64,000 nucleotides of DNA from an uncultured Clostridia bacterium (GTDB lineage Bacteria > Bacillota > Clostridia > Oscillospirales > Acutalibacteraceae), in contig CAMNST010000006.1 of assembly GCA_946555465.1 (NCBI GenBank), positions 62,001 through 126,000 of the forward strand, in the 5' to 3' direction. The notes beneath the pieces were generated by a model that saw only the letters and a program-made list of their open reading frames with translations, did not search any database and was not told the DNA's origin. Positions 47,756-57,370 of the stretch are shown piece after piece (the stretch's first letter is position 1; each line of letters starts with the position of its first letter). The translations under genes were made by a program, and so were the position numbers.

Positions 47756-50224
47756 TCAAACTGCTTTGTCTGTCTTAAGAGCCTCATAGCGCTCTTTAAT
47801 TTCTTCAAAATGAGTATAATTTTCAGCCTGCTTTAAGAGTTTTTGAGCATCCAAAAGCGGTTTTGCAGAACGGGTATATGAAAGTCTGTTGTTTTGTTCA
47901 TCATTAATTTGTTTGTTAAGTTTTCTGAAATCATCTTTAAGTTCTTTAATTTCATGATTAAGAACTTTTATTTGTTCTTTATTCTTATTTTCTTTTGCTT
48001 CAAAAAGATTTTTATATAAAATATCCTCTTTTTTATCGTACTGCTCTTCAATATTAAACAATTCGTTAAGAGCAGTATCATCAGGCTTTTCAATTACGGT
48101 TGATGAACCATAGTATTTAATCTGATATTTTCTTGCTGTAATTCTTGTTCTGCAGAAATTAATTTTATAATTTTTAATTTCTTTTTCTTCTTCAGTTCTT
48201 GCAGGAAGATTTTTGGCAGCCTTGAGTTCCTGTTTAAGTTGTGAAAGTTCAACAAGTCCAAGACCATTAAGACCTGCTTCACAAATCATCTTTGCATCAT
48301 CAATCTGAATTCGGCCTATTTCATTTTCAAAACGGTTCATTTCATTGACAACAAAGGGTGCAAGTTTGATTTCCATATTTCTGTTAACTGCATTTTTATA
48401 CTCATTCTTAGCCGCTTTAATTGCAGATTTATCTTTTGAGGCACGAGCGGCTTTAATAGCACTCTTTGTAACAGGTTTTTCTTTTTCATCAATAAGTTCG
48501 TTTGCAAGACTAACCATTTCAACAACTTCAACAAGATCATTATCATTAAGCGTTGAATTACCGAAGTCTTCAAAAAAGGCACGGATTTTCAGCACCTTAA
48601 CCATACCTTTTTGTTTTAACTCGGTTAAGTCATAAAAGAAATAAGGAATAACATTTATAACAGCACCACCGATTGATGCAACTATAACAACCGTCAGCAT
48701 TGTTCTGAGTATATTTGTATCATAAAGTGAAAAATACGAAACATTAGCACTACCTGATTCAACAGCACTGTTAATAACGTCACCTACAACGGTTCCGTTT
48801 TTCATAACCCTGCTCATAACTTCAGGATCCTGCATAACCTCTCTTGCTGTTGCCTCATTGATACCGAATTTGTCATAAAGGAAGTTGATTATACCACTGG
48901 TTGCAACAGTTATAATTCCGCCAAGAGCAGTAATTGTTGAGAACATACCGTCAATTCTCTCGCCGCTGATATATTGCTGATAATCTCTGATATCAGCATT
49001 AACGGTAGGCGTTAAAATCTGAGCAAATGCATTCATAAGATTGTTCATCCAGAAGCATATTACAAGCATAATAAGTGGGAAATATGTATTAATAAAACCT
49101 GTGTCTGAATCAGACATATTAATAACATGAACAACAGGAAGCATAAGTGCAATAAACACAACGTTCATAACGTTTGTGCCGATAAGCACTGCACGTTTGC
49201 CCCATTTTCTGATAAAGAAAGGTGCAAGCAGCATACCTACAAGACCCGCATTTTGGCAAACCATTGTTATAAGTGAAAATTGCGCACCGTTGCAAATGCC
49301 GCCATAGTTGTAAAGCCAGTTAAGTATACCTGATGCCGCTGACTCAAGGAAACCAAGCCATGTTGCCATCGCAATAACCCAGAAGTATTTATTATGCATT
49401 ACCTGACGAAGCGAATCCATAAATTTAATCTGGATAACATGTGTTTTTGCCTGAACAATTTTTTCTTTTGTGTTCACATATACAACAATACAAAGAATAA
49501 CAGATATAATTGAAAGCGGAGGATAAATATATCTGTAAAGTCTTATATCATACATATTGTTGTTTGTTATAAGTTGTGCCATTATAGGCATAGCAAGATT
49601 TAAGATTGAAGGAGCAAGAGAATATACAACGCCCTTTATCGTAGCAACATCTGTTCTTTCCTGCGTATTAGGTGAAAGAACGTGCAGCAGATTATCGTAT
49701 GATTCTGCAAAGAAATAATAGAAAAACTGCTGAACAAAATTTAAAAGAAGAACTACGGCACAGGTAACAACATAGGCTCTGTCCTTGCCAAAAAAGGTTC
49801 CCTCACCAAATAAATTACCAAATGCCTGATACGGAAACCATACAAATAAAATCGTTGTAATTGCACTCGGTATACCCATTTTTACAATATACGGACGATA
49901 TTTACCTTCCTTGCTTCGGGTGTTGTCAATAATATTTGCCCTTACACCTGAAAGCGGAATATTCACAAGAACCGAAATCACATAAAGTATGTACATATCT
50001 ATAGGTGCAACACCTATCGTGTTTCCGATTAATGCATTTGTTGATGACAGTATCATATTTACTGCCATTACTGCAAGAAACTTTACACCGATACCGCCAC
50101 CTGAATATGCAACAATTTCCTTAAACGGCATATATTTGCCTTTTTCCGGTTCATTCCAGTGCAGACGGACATCTGTTAAAATTCCTTTAACAGTGGTTTT
50201 CAGATTTGTTTTTTTATTCTCCAC
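47756..50224 (-). CDS. GPH/MFS-type transporter with ~280-aa charged, helical C-terminal extension
   Basis: N-terminal MFS related to the 57371 protein (HWNEPEKGKYMPFKEIVAYSGGGIG); tail rich in K/E/A helices after YFFYDLTELKQKG. Confidence 0.82.
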   Translation of the reverse strand: MENKKTNLKTTVKGILTDVRLHWNEPEKGKYMPFKEIVAYSGGGIGVKFLAVMAVNMILSSTNALIGNTIGVAPIDMYILYVISVLVNIPLSGVRANIIDNTRSKEGKYRPYIVKMGIPSAITTILFVWFPYQAFGNLFGEGTFFGKDRAYVVTCAVVLLLNFVQQFFYYFFAESYDNLLHVLSPNTQERTDVATIKGVVYSLAPSILNLAMPIMAQLITNNNMYDIRLYRYIYPPLSIISVILCIVVYVNTKEKIVQAKTHVIQIKFMDSLRQVMHNKYFWVIAMATWLGFLESAASGILNWLYNYGGICNGAQFSLITMVCQNAGLVGMLLAPFFIRKWGKRAVLIGTNVMNVVFIALMLPVVHVINMSDSDTGFINTYFPLIMLVICFWMNNLMNAFAQILTPTVNADIRDYQQYISGERIDGMFSTITALGGIITVATSGIINFLYDKFGINEATAREVMQDPEVMSRVMKNGTVVGDVINSAVESGSANVSYFSLYDTNILRTMLTVVIVASIGGAVINVIPYFFYDLTELKQKGMVKVLKIRAFFEDFGNSTLNDNDLVEVVEMVSLANELIDEKEKPVTKSAIKAARASKDKSAIKAAKNEYKNAVNRNMEIKLAPFVVNEMNRFENEIGRIQIDDAKMICEAGLNGLGLVELSQLKQELKAAKNLPARTEEEKEIKNYKINFCRTRITARKYQIKYYGSSTVIEKPDDTALNELFNIEEQYDKKEDILYKNLFEAKENKNKEQIKVLNHEIKELKDDFRKLNKQINDEQNNRLSYTRSAKPLLDAQKLLKQAENYTHFEEIKERYEALKTDKAV

Positions 50225-50363
50225 AATTTTGTCCTTTCTTTCATAAGTGATTATTTGATACCCTCAAAACGTATTATAACTAGTATAACAAAAAGGGATA
50301 TATTATTCAATCATTTTTTGTGTAATTATTCTATATTTTAAAATCAACGAGTATTTATAGGCT

Positions 50364-50531
50364 TTAATCAATATCAAATTCACATAAAATCTTCTGAAAG
50401 AGAACACTCAGCCCCAAAATCTTTTTCCTGTTTGCATTTTTAAATTTACTTCCATTTCTTTGCTCTTTTTCACACCGTACCGGATCACCATTGCCCTGCA
50501 TTCTTACATAATCCATAACAAAACTGCTCAT
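50364..50531 (-). CDS. Possible 55-aa basic ORF (below the ORF-track cutoff)
   Basis: ATG at 50531: MSSFVMDYVRMQGNGDPVRCEKEQRNGSKFKNANRKKILGLSVLFQKILCEFDID*. No homology recognised. Confidence 0.2.
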   Translation of the reverse strand: MSSFVMDYVRMQGNGDPVRCEKEQRNGSKFKNANRKKILGLSVLFQKILCEFDID

Positions 50532-50679
50532 TGAAAATAATGACCGGTTAAGATATAATACTATTGACTGCTTTTTCTATAATTAATTATAATTACATCA
50601 GGAGTAAAATTTTTCTCTTCGGTATAAAAGAAAACGCACTTTTGAATTTGATATAAAAATTGATAATGAGGATTAAATT

Positions 50680-51183
50680 ATGAAATGGATATATAAAAAA
50701 CCAATGATATTTCCGCAATGGACGAAATTTAAAGGAAATGAAAAAAACGAAGAATACTATTTCTGCGAAAATGACGGCATCGTTTTTTCTGCAGAGAGCG
50801 GCAAATTATCACATTCCAATCACATAGAAATGGCAGGATTTGAAACATCATCAATTATAAGTTATAAGATTGATAATGATAAAAAACTAACACTTTACCG
50901 TTTTTGCGTTTTTCCTCAGATAAGGGTTGCCTGTCTTAAAAACTGCGGAATGAGCATTTCGGAAATGAAGGAATATCTGGCTTTGTGTTTGGAAGGTCCG
51001 TCAACAATAAATGAAAGAAAGGTTATTCTTAAAAGAAAAAAAGAAGCCCTGCTTGATAAAATGGCAGAACTTCAGAAAAGCATTGATTTTATTGACTGGA
51101 AACAAAATTTTTATGATGATGTTCTTTTGGGGAAAACAGAATATATAAGCAATTTAATTGATACAAATAATCCTGATCAGTAA
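50680..51183 (+). CDS. Protein with MerR-type C-terminal coiled coil but no recognisable wHTH
   Basis: C-terminal CGMSISEMKEYLALCLEGPSTINERKVILKRKKEALLDKMAELQKSIDFIDWKQNFYDDVL is MerR-like; the N-terminal 90 aa lack a MerR HTH. Confidence 0.65.
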   Translation: MKWIYKKPMIFPQWTKFKGNEKNEEYYFCENDGIVFSAESGKLSHSNHIEMAGFETSSIISYKIDNDKKLTLYRFCVFPQIRVACLKNCGMSISEMKEYLALCLEGPSTINERKVILKRKKEALLDKMAELQKSIDFIDWKQNFYDDVLLGKTEYISNLIDTNNPDQ

Positions 51184-51254
51184 ACCGGTTTTTAACAGTT
51201 ATTATAAAATAACCGATGCACACTTGCAGCACATATTAATCAAGAAAAAATAAA

Positions 51255-51306
51255 GAATACCTATAGCGGTACGAACTTAAAAGGATTCAGACTGCTATAG
51301 GTATTT
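51255..51306. terminator. Hairpin terminator between convergent genes
   Basis: aaatacctatagc ... gctataggtattt. Confidence 0.7.
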
Positions 51307-51311
51307 CAAAT

Positions 51312-52037
51312 TTATCTGTTAAATTCTCTGTATTTTAAAGGTGTTAAGCCCATATATTTTTTAAACACCTTGGAAAAATAATTCAAATCAAGTATTCCAC
51401 ACTGCTGAGCAATACTCTGCACCTGAAAACTTGTTGTTTTCAACAACCGTGCAGCGTATTCAACCCGTTTTTTATTAACATAATCGGAATAGGTTGTTCC
51501 TACTTCTTTTTTAAAAAGACTTGAAAGGTAACTTGCATTTACACCCAGATCTTCTGCCTGCGCCCGCAAACTTAAATCAGCAGTCAAATCAGCATCTATT
51601 CTTGTTGTAAGTTTCTGAATTATAGGTGAATATGCTTTGGAGGAATGAAACTGAACCAGCCTGCAATAACTATATATCATATTATAATGCAGTTTTTTTC
51701 CTTCCTCTACGGAAGAAAGTTTTTCTGTCTTAACGGCAAAATCAGATGAAATTTTATCAATATAATACGGATGAACCTTTCCGAACTCTGCCGCTTTGCG
51801 AAGAAGAGTATTAAAAATTATGGTATAATTTTTCAGATTTCTTAAAGAATCCTCTGTTCTTTTTTCAGTTAAAAAAGCATGGTTTGAAGCAGCCAGCATT
51901 TCTTCACACTTTTTTATATTTCCCTGTGAAACTGCCTTAATAAAAATATTCTCTTTTTCATATCTCTGCTCAAGGTTTTTAAGAGACTCCTCTGATACCC
52001 TCTCACTATAATCGTTAATCCTATATTTTTCGACCAT
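51312..52037 (-). CDS. AraC family transcriptional regulator
   Basis: LSLRAQAEDLGVNASYLSSLFKKEVGTTYSDYVNKKRVEYAARLLKTTSFQVQSIAQQCGILDLNYFSKVFKKYMGLTPLKYREF. Confidence 0.93.
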   Translation of the reverse strand: MVEKYRINDYSERVSEESLKNLEQRYEKENIFIKAVSQGNIKKCEEMLAASNHAFLTEKRTEDSLRNLKNYTIIFNTLLRKAAEFGKVHPYYIDKISSDFAVKTEKLSSVEEGKKLHYNMIYSYCRLVQFHSSKAYSPIIQKLTTRIDADLTADLSLRAQAEDLGVNASYLSSLFKKEVGTTYSDYVNKKRVEYAARLLKTTSFQVQSIAQQCGILDLNYFSKVFKKYMGLTPLKYREFNR

Positions 52038-52063
52038 AAAATCAACCTCCTTGTCTGATTATC

Positions 52064-52156
52064 GTACAATATTTATAAAAAATCAATATTTAATAAAAAT
52101 TTTACTATTATCTACAAAAATAATACTCACATAATAACTGTGTATATTGTACAATA
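52064..52156. promoter_or_regulatory. Repeated GTACAATA motifs in the araC/MFS divergent intergenic region
   Basis: GTACAATA at 52064-52071 and the perfect palindrome TATTGTACAATA at 52145-52156. Confidence 0.5.
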
Positions 52157-52204
52157 GAATTGTTAAACATTCACAATTTTATCAAACTGAACAGGGGGAT
52201 TTTT

Positions 52205-53575
52205 ATGGAGTCAAAACAACTGAGGCCTTTTGGCATGCGTGACAAAATAGGATATGCCTTTGGTGATATGGGTTGTAATTTTTCATTCCAACTTGTATCA
52301 TCATATATGTATTTATTTTACACGCAGTGCATTGGTCTGAGTGCAAAGCACTGGGCATGGATAATAGTTATATCAAAAGTGTGGGATGCCGTTAACGACG
52401 TAATTATCGGCTCTATGGTAGACAGAACGCATATAGGCAAAAAAAGTAAATTTATGCCATGGATATCAATCGGCTCAATCGGGCTTGTAGTTTTTTCAAT
52501 AATGATATTTACCCCGGTCAGCAGTTTTTCAAATGCCGGAAAAATATTATGGTGCCTGCTGTCATACTGCTTGTGGTCTGTTGCATATACAATGATCAAT
52601 GTACCATACGGTTCCCTGCATTCCGTTATTACAGATAATCCGAAACAGCGCACAACACTGTCTACCTTCAGAAGTATCGGTGCGGCACTGCCTGCTGTTC
52701 TTGTTATGATTCTGCCTAAAATTGTATATAAAGACAATATTTTATCATCAGACAGACTTTTTATAGTTTCAGTTATATTTTCAGTTGCAGCATTTTTTAC
52801 ATTTTTTGCTTTAAGAAAAATGGTAACAGAAAGAGTTGTAAGAGAAGATAAAACAGAAAAAGCAAGTTATATTTCAACAATAAAATCATTTTTTTCAAAT
52901 CGGGCTATGGTTGGAATAACAATTTCAACAGTTGCCGTTGTAATATTTTATAACTCATCTATGTCTGTTAATAATCTGGTGTTCCAGTTTTATTTTAACG
53001 ATGCGGAAAAATCAACTCTTGCAATGATTGCTTCTTATATACCTCTTGTAGCCTTTATGCCGTTTGCTTCAAATATTTCTGCAAAGATAGGAAAGAAAAA
53101 ACTCCTCACTATATCAGGTCTCGTAAGCGTTATAGCAGGTGTTATTATGCTGTTTTTGCCTATTACCCCTGATATGAAAGGAATCATAATTTATGTAATC
53201 GGACTGATGTTTGTAAATACGGGCTGCTGCGTATTTCAGATTATTGTATGGGCTATGGTTGCCGATTGTATTGAAGACAGTTACAGAAAAAAAGGCATTC
53301 GCGAAGAGGGTTCTCTTTACGCAATATATTCATTTTTCAGAAAGTTGTCTCAGGGAATCGGCTCAGCAGTTGTTGCTCTTGCACTCAGTTCTGTAGGCTA
53401 TATTGAAAGTGCAGCAGTTCAGACTGCCGAGGTTTCAGAAAACATCAAAAATCTTTACATTATTCTTTTAGTTACAGGATTACTGATAATGACGCTTTCA
53501 ATGAAATTTGTTTATAACATAGGCTTTAAAGAAGAACAGAAATTCAATAACTCTGCTTGCACTTCAGAAGAATAA
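52205..53575 (+). CDS. GPH/MFS-type sugar transporter
   Basis: MESKQLRPFGMRDKIGYAFGDMGCNFSFQLVSSYMYLFYTQ, DRTHIGKKSKFMPWI. Start at 52205 after AGGGGG. Confidence 0.92.
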   Translation: MESKQLRPFGMRDKIGYAFGDMGCNFSFQLVSSYMYLFYTQCIGLSAKHWAWIIVISKVWDAVNDVIIGSMVDRTHIGKKSKFMPWISIGSIGLVVFSIMIFTPVSSFSNAGKILWCLLSYCLWSVAYTMINVPYGSLHSVITDNPKQRTTLSTFRSIGAALPAVLVMILPKIVYKDNILSSDRLFIVSVIFSVAAFFTFFALRKMVTERVVREDKTEKASYISTIKSFFSNRAMVGITISTVAVVIFYNSSMSVNNLVFQFYFNDAEKSTLAMIASYIPLVAFMPFASNISAKIGKKKLLTISGLVSVIAGVIMLFLPITPDMKGIIIYVIGLMFVNTGCCVFQIIVWAMVADCIEDSYRKKGIREEGSLYAIYSFFRKLSQGIGSAVVALALSSVGYIESAAVQTAEVSENIKNLYIILLVTGLLIMTLSMKFVYNIGFKEEQKFNNSACTSEE

Positions 53576-53605
53576 AAACACTTATACGGAAATAAAGGAG
53601 ATTAT

Positions 53606-55837
53606 ATGAGAGATATAAAAATCATCAACGAAAACTGGGAATTTATCAAAAAAGGTAAAAGCACAATGGTTAATCTGCCTCATACATGGAACGGCAGTGA
53701 CGGTCAGGACGGCGGCAATGACTATTACAGAGGCACCTGTATTTATAAAAAAAACATATCAAAAGCAAATTTCCCCAAAGGCAAAGTTTTTTATATTCAG
53801 TTTGATGGTGTAAATTCAAGTTCCAAGGTGTTTTTTAATAATAAGGAAATAACCGCTCATCACGGCGGATACTCAACCTTCAGAGCAAAACTTGAAAATA
53901 TCATGGACAGCAATGAAATAAAAATCGAGGTTGATAATTCGCCTAACGATTTTGTTTACCCTCAGCAGGCAGATTTCACATTCTACGGCGGAATTTACCG
54001 CAATGTGTCAATAATAGGCGTTTCTGAAAAGCATTTTGATCTGGATTATAACGGTGCACCGGGCATTATGGTGACACCAAAAGTAAACGGCAAAAGTGCA
54101 GATATTGAGATGCAGGCATTTGCAGACGGCGAGGTTAAGTTTGAAATTATTGCGGATGGTGAAATTATTAAAACCGTATCGTCAAGCGGCAAAAATCCTA
54201 AAGCCTGTGCTGCAGTTGAAAATGTCCATTTATGGAATGGCATAATTGACCCGTATTTATACACATTAAAAGCAACCCTTTTATCAGACGGAGAAGCAGC
54301 AGATGAAGTATCTGTTCATTTCGGTGTGCGCTGCTTTGAAGTAAATCCTCAAAAGGGTTTTATTTTAAACGGCAAAGAATATCCGCTCAGAGGTGTATCC
54401 CGCCATCAGGACCGACCTGATATAGGCAATGCCCTGCTGCCGGAGCATCACAAGGAAGATATTGATTTAATTTGCGAAATGGGTGCAAACACAATCCGCC
54501 TTGCACATTATCAGCATGCACAGACTTTCTATGATTTGTGTGACGAAAGGGGCTTGGTTGTTTGGGCTGAAATTCCCTACATTTCAAAGCATATGCCAAA
54601 TGGAACAGAAAACACAAAAACACAGATGACAGAACTTATTTGCCAGAATTACAACCATCCCTGCATAATTACCTGGGGGCTATCCAATGAAATCACAATG
54701 AGCGGTGCAGGTGATAAAAGCCTTATCAGCAACCATAAAATGCTTAATGAACTGGCCCACTCGCTTGATAAAACGAGACCAACTACATTAGCGGCACTTA
54801 CAATGTGCGGCATTGATGAAGAATATGTCCACATTTCAGATATACTCTCCTACAACCATTACTTCGGCTGGTACGGCGGAAATGTTTCCATGTATGGTCC
54901 GTGGTTTGATAATTTTCACAAAAAATATCCGAACAAAGCAATCGGTATAAGCGAATATGGCTGTGAAGCGCTGAACTGGCATACATCAAACCCAGAACAG
55001 GGCGATTATACAGAAGAATATCAGGCTTATTATCATGAAGAGGTTATAAAACAGATTATTGACAGGCCTTATCTTTGGGCAACACATGTTTGGAATATGT
55101 TTGATTTTGCTGCCGATGCGCGCTGCGAAGGCGGCGAAAACGGTATGAACCACAAAGGGCTTGTCACTTTTGACAGGAAATATAAAAAAGACAGTTTTTA
55201 TGCCTATAAGGCATGGCTTTCGGATGAACCGTTTGTTCACATCTGTTCAAAAAGATATGTTGACAGGGTTGAGCCTGTAACAAAAGTTACTGTTTATACA
55301 AACCAAAATGAGGTTGAACTGTTTGCCAACAAAGAATGTATAGGGAAACAGACTAAAGGCAAATATCCATTTTTCTATTTTGAGGTTAAAAATGAGGGTG
55401 AAACAAAAATCACCGCCAAAGCAGGCAACTGTGAGGATACAGCAATAATCAGAAAAACGGATACCTTCAATGAAAAATACAGAATGGCAGAAGAAGGCGC
55501 CGTTATAAACTGGTTTGAAATTGATACACCTGTGGGTTATCTTTCAATCAATGATACGCTCGGCGATATTCTGGCAACATTCAGGGGAAAACTTGTTTTG
55601 CTAAGTATGATTCCAATGCTGAAAAATGCACTCAGTAAGAACGATAATAAAAACAAAAAAGATAAAAAATCAGACAGCGGATTTTCCGTTGCAGGATTTA
55701 AAATCAATAAAACCATGCTTGATATAGCAAAAGGCTTTGCATTGAAACGTGCATTTTCAATGCTGGGAGGCAAGTTTACAAAAGAACAAATACTTAGTCT
55801 GAACCGAAAACTGAATAAAATTAAAAAGAAACACTAA
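53606..55837 (+). CDS. Beta-galactosidase, GH2
   Basis: FNGKEYPLRGVSRHQDRPDIG-type motif, NHPCIITWGLSNEI, AIGISEYGCEA, YLWATHVWNMFDFAADARCEGG. Confidence 0.95.
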   Translation: MRDIKIINENWEFIKKGKSTMVNLPHTWNGSDGQDGGNDYYRGTCIYKKNISKANFPKGKVFYIQFDGVNSSSKVFFNNKEITAHHGGYSTFRAKLENIMDSNEIKIEVDNSPNDFVYPQQADFTFYGGIYRNVSIIGVSEKHFDLDYNGAPGIMVTPKVNGKSADIEMQAFADGEVKFEIIADGEIIKTVSSSGKNPKACAAVENVHLWNGIIDPYLYTLKATLLSDGEAADEVSVHFGVRCFEVNPQKGFILNGKEYPLRGVSRHQDRPDIGNALLPEHHKEDIDLICEMGANTIRLAHYQHAQTFYDLCDERGLVVWAEIPYISKHMPNGTENTKTQMTELICQNYNHPCIITWGLSNEITMSGAGDKSLISNHKMLNELAHSLDKTRPTTLAALTMCGIDEEYVHISDILSYNHYFGWYGGNVSMYGPWFDNFHKKYPNKAIGISEYGCEALNWHTSNPEQGDYTEEYQAYYHEEVIKQIIDRPYLWATHVWNMFDFAADARCEGGENGMNHKGLVTFDRKYKKDSFYAYKAWLSDEPFVHICSKRYVDRVEPVTKVTVYTNQNEVELFANKECIGKQTKGKYPFFYFEVKNEGETKITAKAGNCEDTAIIRKTDTFNEKYRMAEEGAVINWFEIDTPVGYLSINDTLGDILATFRGKLVLLSMIPMLKNALSKNDNKNKKDKKSDSGFSVAGFKINKTMLDIAKGFALKRAFSMLGGKFTKEQILSLNRKLNKIKKKH

Positions 55838-55840
55838 AAA

Positions 55841-55876
55841 ATTCAGGGATACTGTAATACCACGGTATCCCTGAAT
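55841..55876 (+). terminator. Hairpin terminator
   Basis: attcagggatactgtaataccacggtatccctgaat. Confidence 0.85.
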
Positions 55877-56147
55877 CTATATTATGTATTTATAAAATAA
55901 AGTGTAATACTAAACATCAAAGCCGCTCCATATCTTAATCAAATCTCCTTTTCGGTTGATAATTTAATTATAGCAAACAGATAAAAATACTGAATATTTT
56001 ACAAAAACTATATTGACGACACATATTAAAGATTAAATCTTGCGATTATTCCTTTTTAAGAATATAATGTACTTATAGATTTAACATAATACCAAAACCT
56101 TGATATGGATTTTAAACAAATCTATTAAAACTAAAAAGGAGAAGCCG

Positions 56148-57236
56148 TTGAAAACAACCGACTCAATTTATAAACAACTACCGGATACGCTGTTGCCATG
56201 GTACAAACAGAATGCACGTGTACTCCCTTGGAGACAAGACACCGAACCCTATCATGTCTGGATTTCGGAGATTATGCTGCAGCAGACACGTGTGGAGGCC
56301 GTACGAACATACTACCTCCGCTTTTTAGAACAACTCCCCGATATCCATGCTCTGGCTGAAGTACCGGAAAGTCAACTGTTCAAGTTGTGGGAGGGGCTTG
56401 GCTACTATAACCGTGCACGCAATCTGCAAAAAGCGGCACATGTGATTGAAACGCAATACAGCGGACATTTCCCGAATAAATACGAAAATATCCGCGCCTT
56501 GCCCGGCATCGGACCATACACTGCAGGCGCCATTGCTTCAATCTGTTTTAATCAACCTTATGCTGCTGTAGATGGTAATGTGCTGCGCATTATCACACGC
56601 ATGACAGAAAATGATGCGCCGATTAATCATATGCAAACCAAAGCCGAAATCGCCGCACAACTTGAAAAGGTATATCCAAAAAATAATTGCGGACAGTTTA
56701 CACAAGCATTAATGGAGTTGGGGGCAACGGTTTGTACACCCAATTCACCCAAATGCAGCGAGTGTCCGGCAAATAACTTCTGCCGTGCATATGCCAATGG
56801 CACAGTGCTGCAGTATCCGGCCAAACAACCGAAAAAAGAAAAACGTTTAGAAGAACGCACAGTCTTTTTACTGCAATGCGAAGATAGATACGCTCTGACT
56901 AAACGCACCGAAAGCGGTCTGCTTTCCGGGCTTTGGCAACTGCCGAATGTTCTCGGAAAAATGGACGTGAATCATGCATTGCATACGGCCGATGCCTTCG
57001 GTGTTCAGCCTGTGGAATTATATAAACAGATGCACCGGGTTCACATCTTTACTCACATAAAATGGCAAATGACCTGTTATCATATTCTATGTACCAAAAA
57101 AACATCTGATTTTGTTTGGGCGACCGCACAGGAGATTCAAACGACCTATGCACTGCCGACTGCATTTCGTATGTTTTTTGAGCCCCAACACAAAATCAAC
57201 AAAACAGAAAACAGTTCACGAGCAAAAAAGGAATAG
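56148..57236 (+). CDS. mutY: A/G-specific adenine glycosylase
   Basis: LPWRQDTEPYHVWISEIMLQQTRVEAV, LPGIGPYTAGAIASICFNQPYAAVDGNVLRII, FeS Cys cluster CTPNSPKCSECPANNFC. TTG start at 56148 after AAGGAG. Confidence 0.95.
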   Translation: MKTTDSIYKQLPDTLLPWYKQNARVLPWRQDTEPYHVWISEIMLQQTRVEAVRTYYLRFLEQLPDIHALAEVPESQLFKLWEGLGYYNRARNLQKAAHVIETQYSGHFPNKYENIRALPGIGPYTAGAIASICFNQPYAAVDGNVLRIITRMTENDAPINHMQTKAEIAAQLEKVYPKNNCGQFTQALMELGATVCTPNSPKCSECPANNFCRAYANGTVLQYPAKQPKKEKRLEERTVFLLQCEDRYALTKRTESGLLSGLWQLPNVLGKMDVNHALHTADAFGVQPVELYKQMHRVHIFTHIKWQMTCYHILCTKKTSDFVWATAQEIQTTYALPTAFRMFFEPQHKINKTENSSRAKKE

Positions 57237-57370
57237 GGTGATTATCTGATTTTTTTGAAGATACAATCAGAAAAAGATATAAAAGCAAAACAACGAGCAT
57301 TAATCATTTAAGTTCAATCATAAAGCGGGTAAACTTTATTAAAAATAAAAAGTAAAATGAGGTAAAAATT

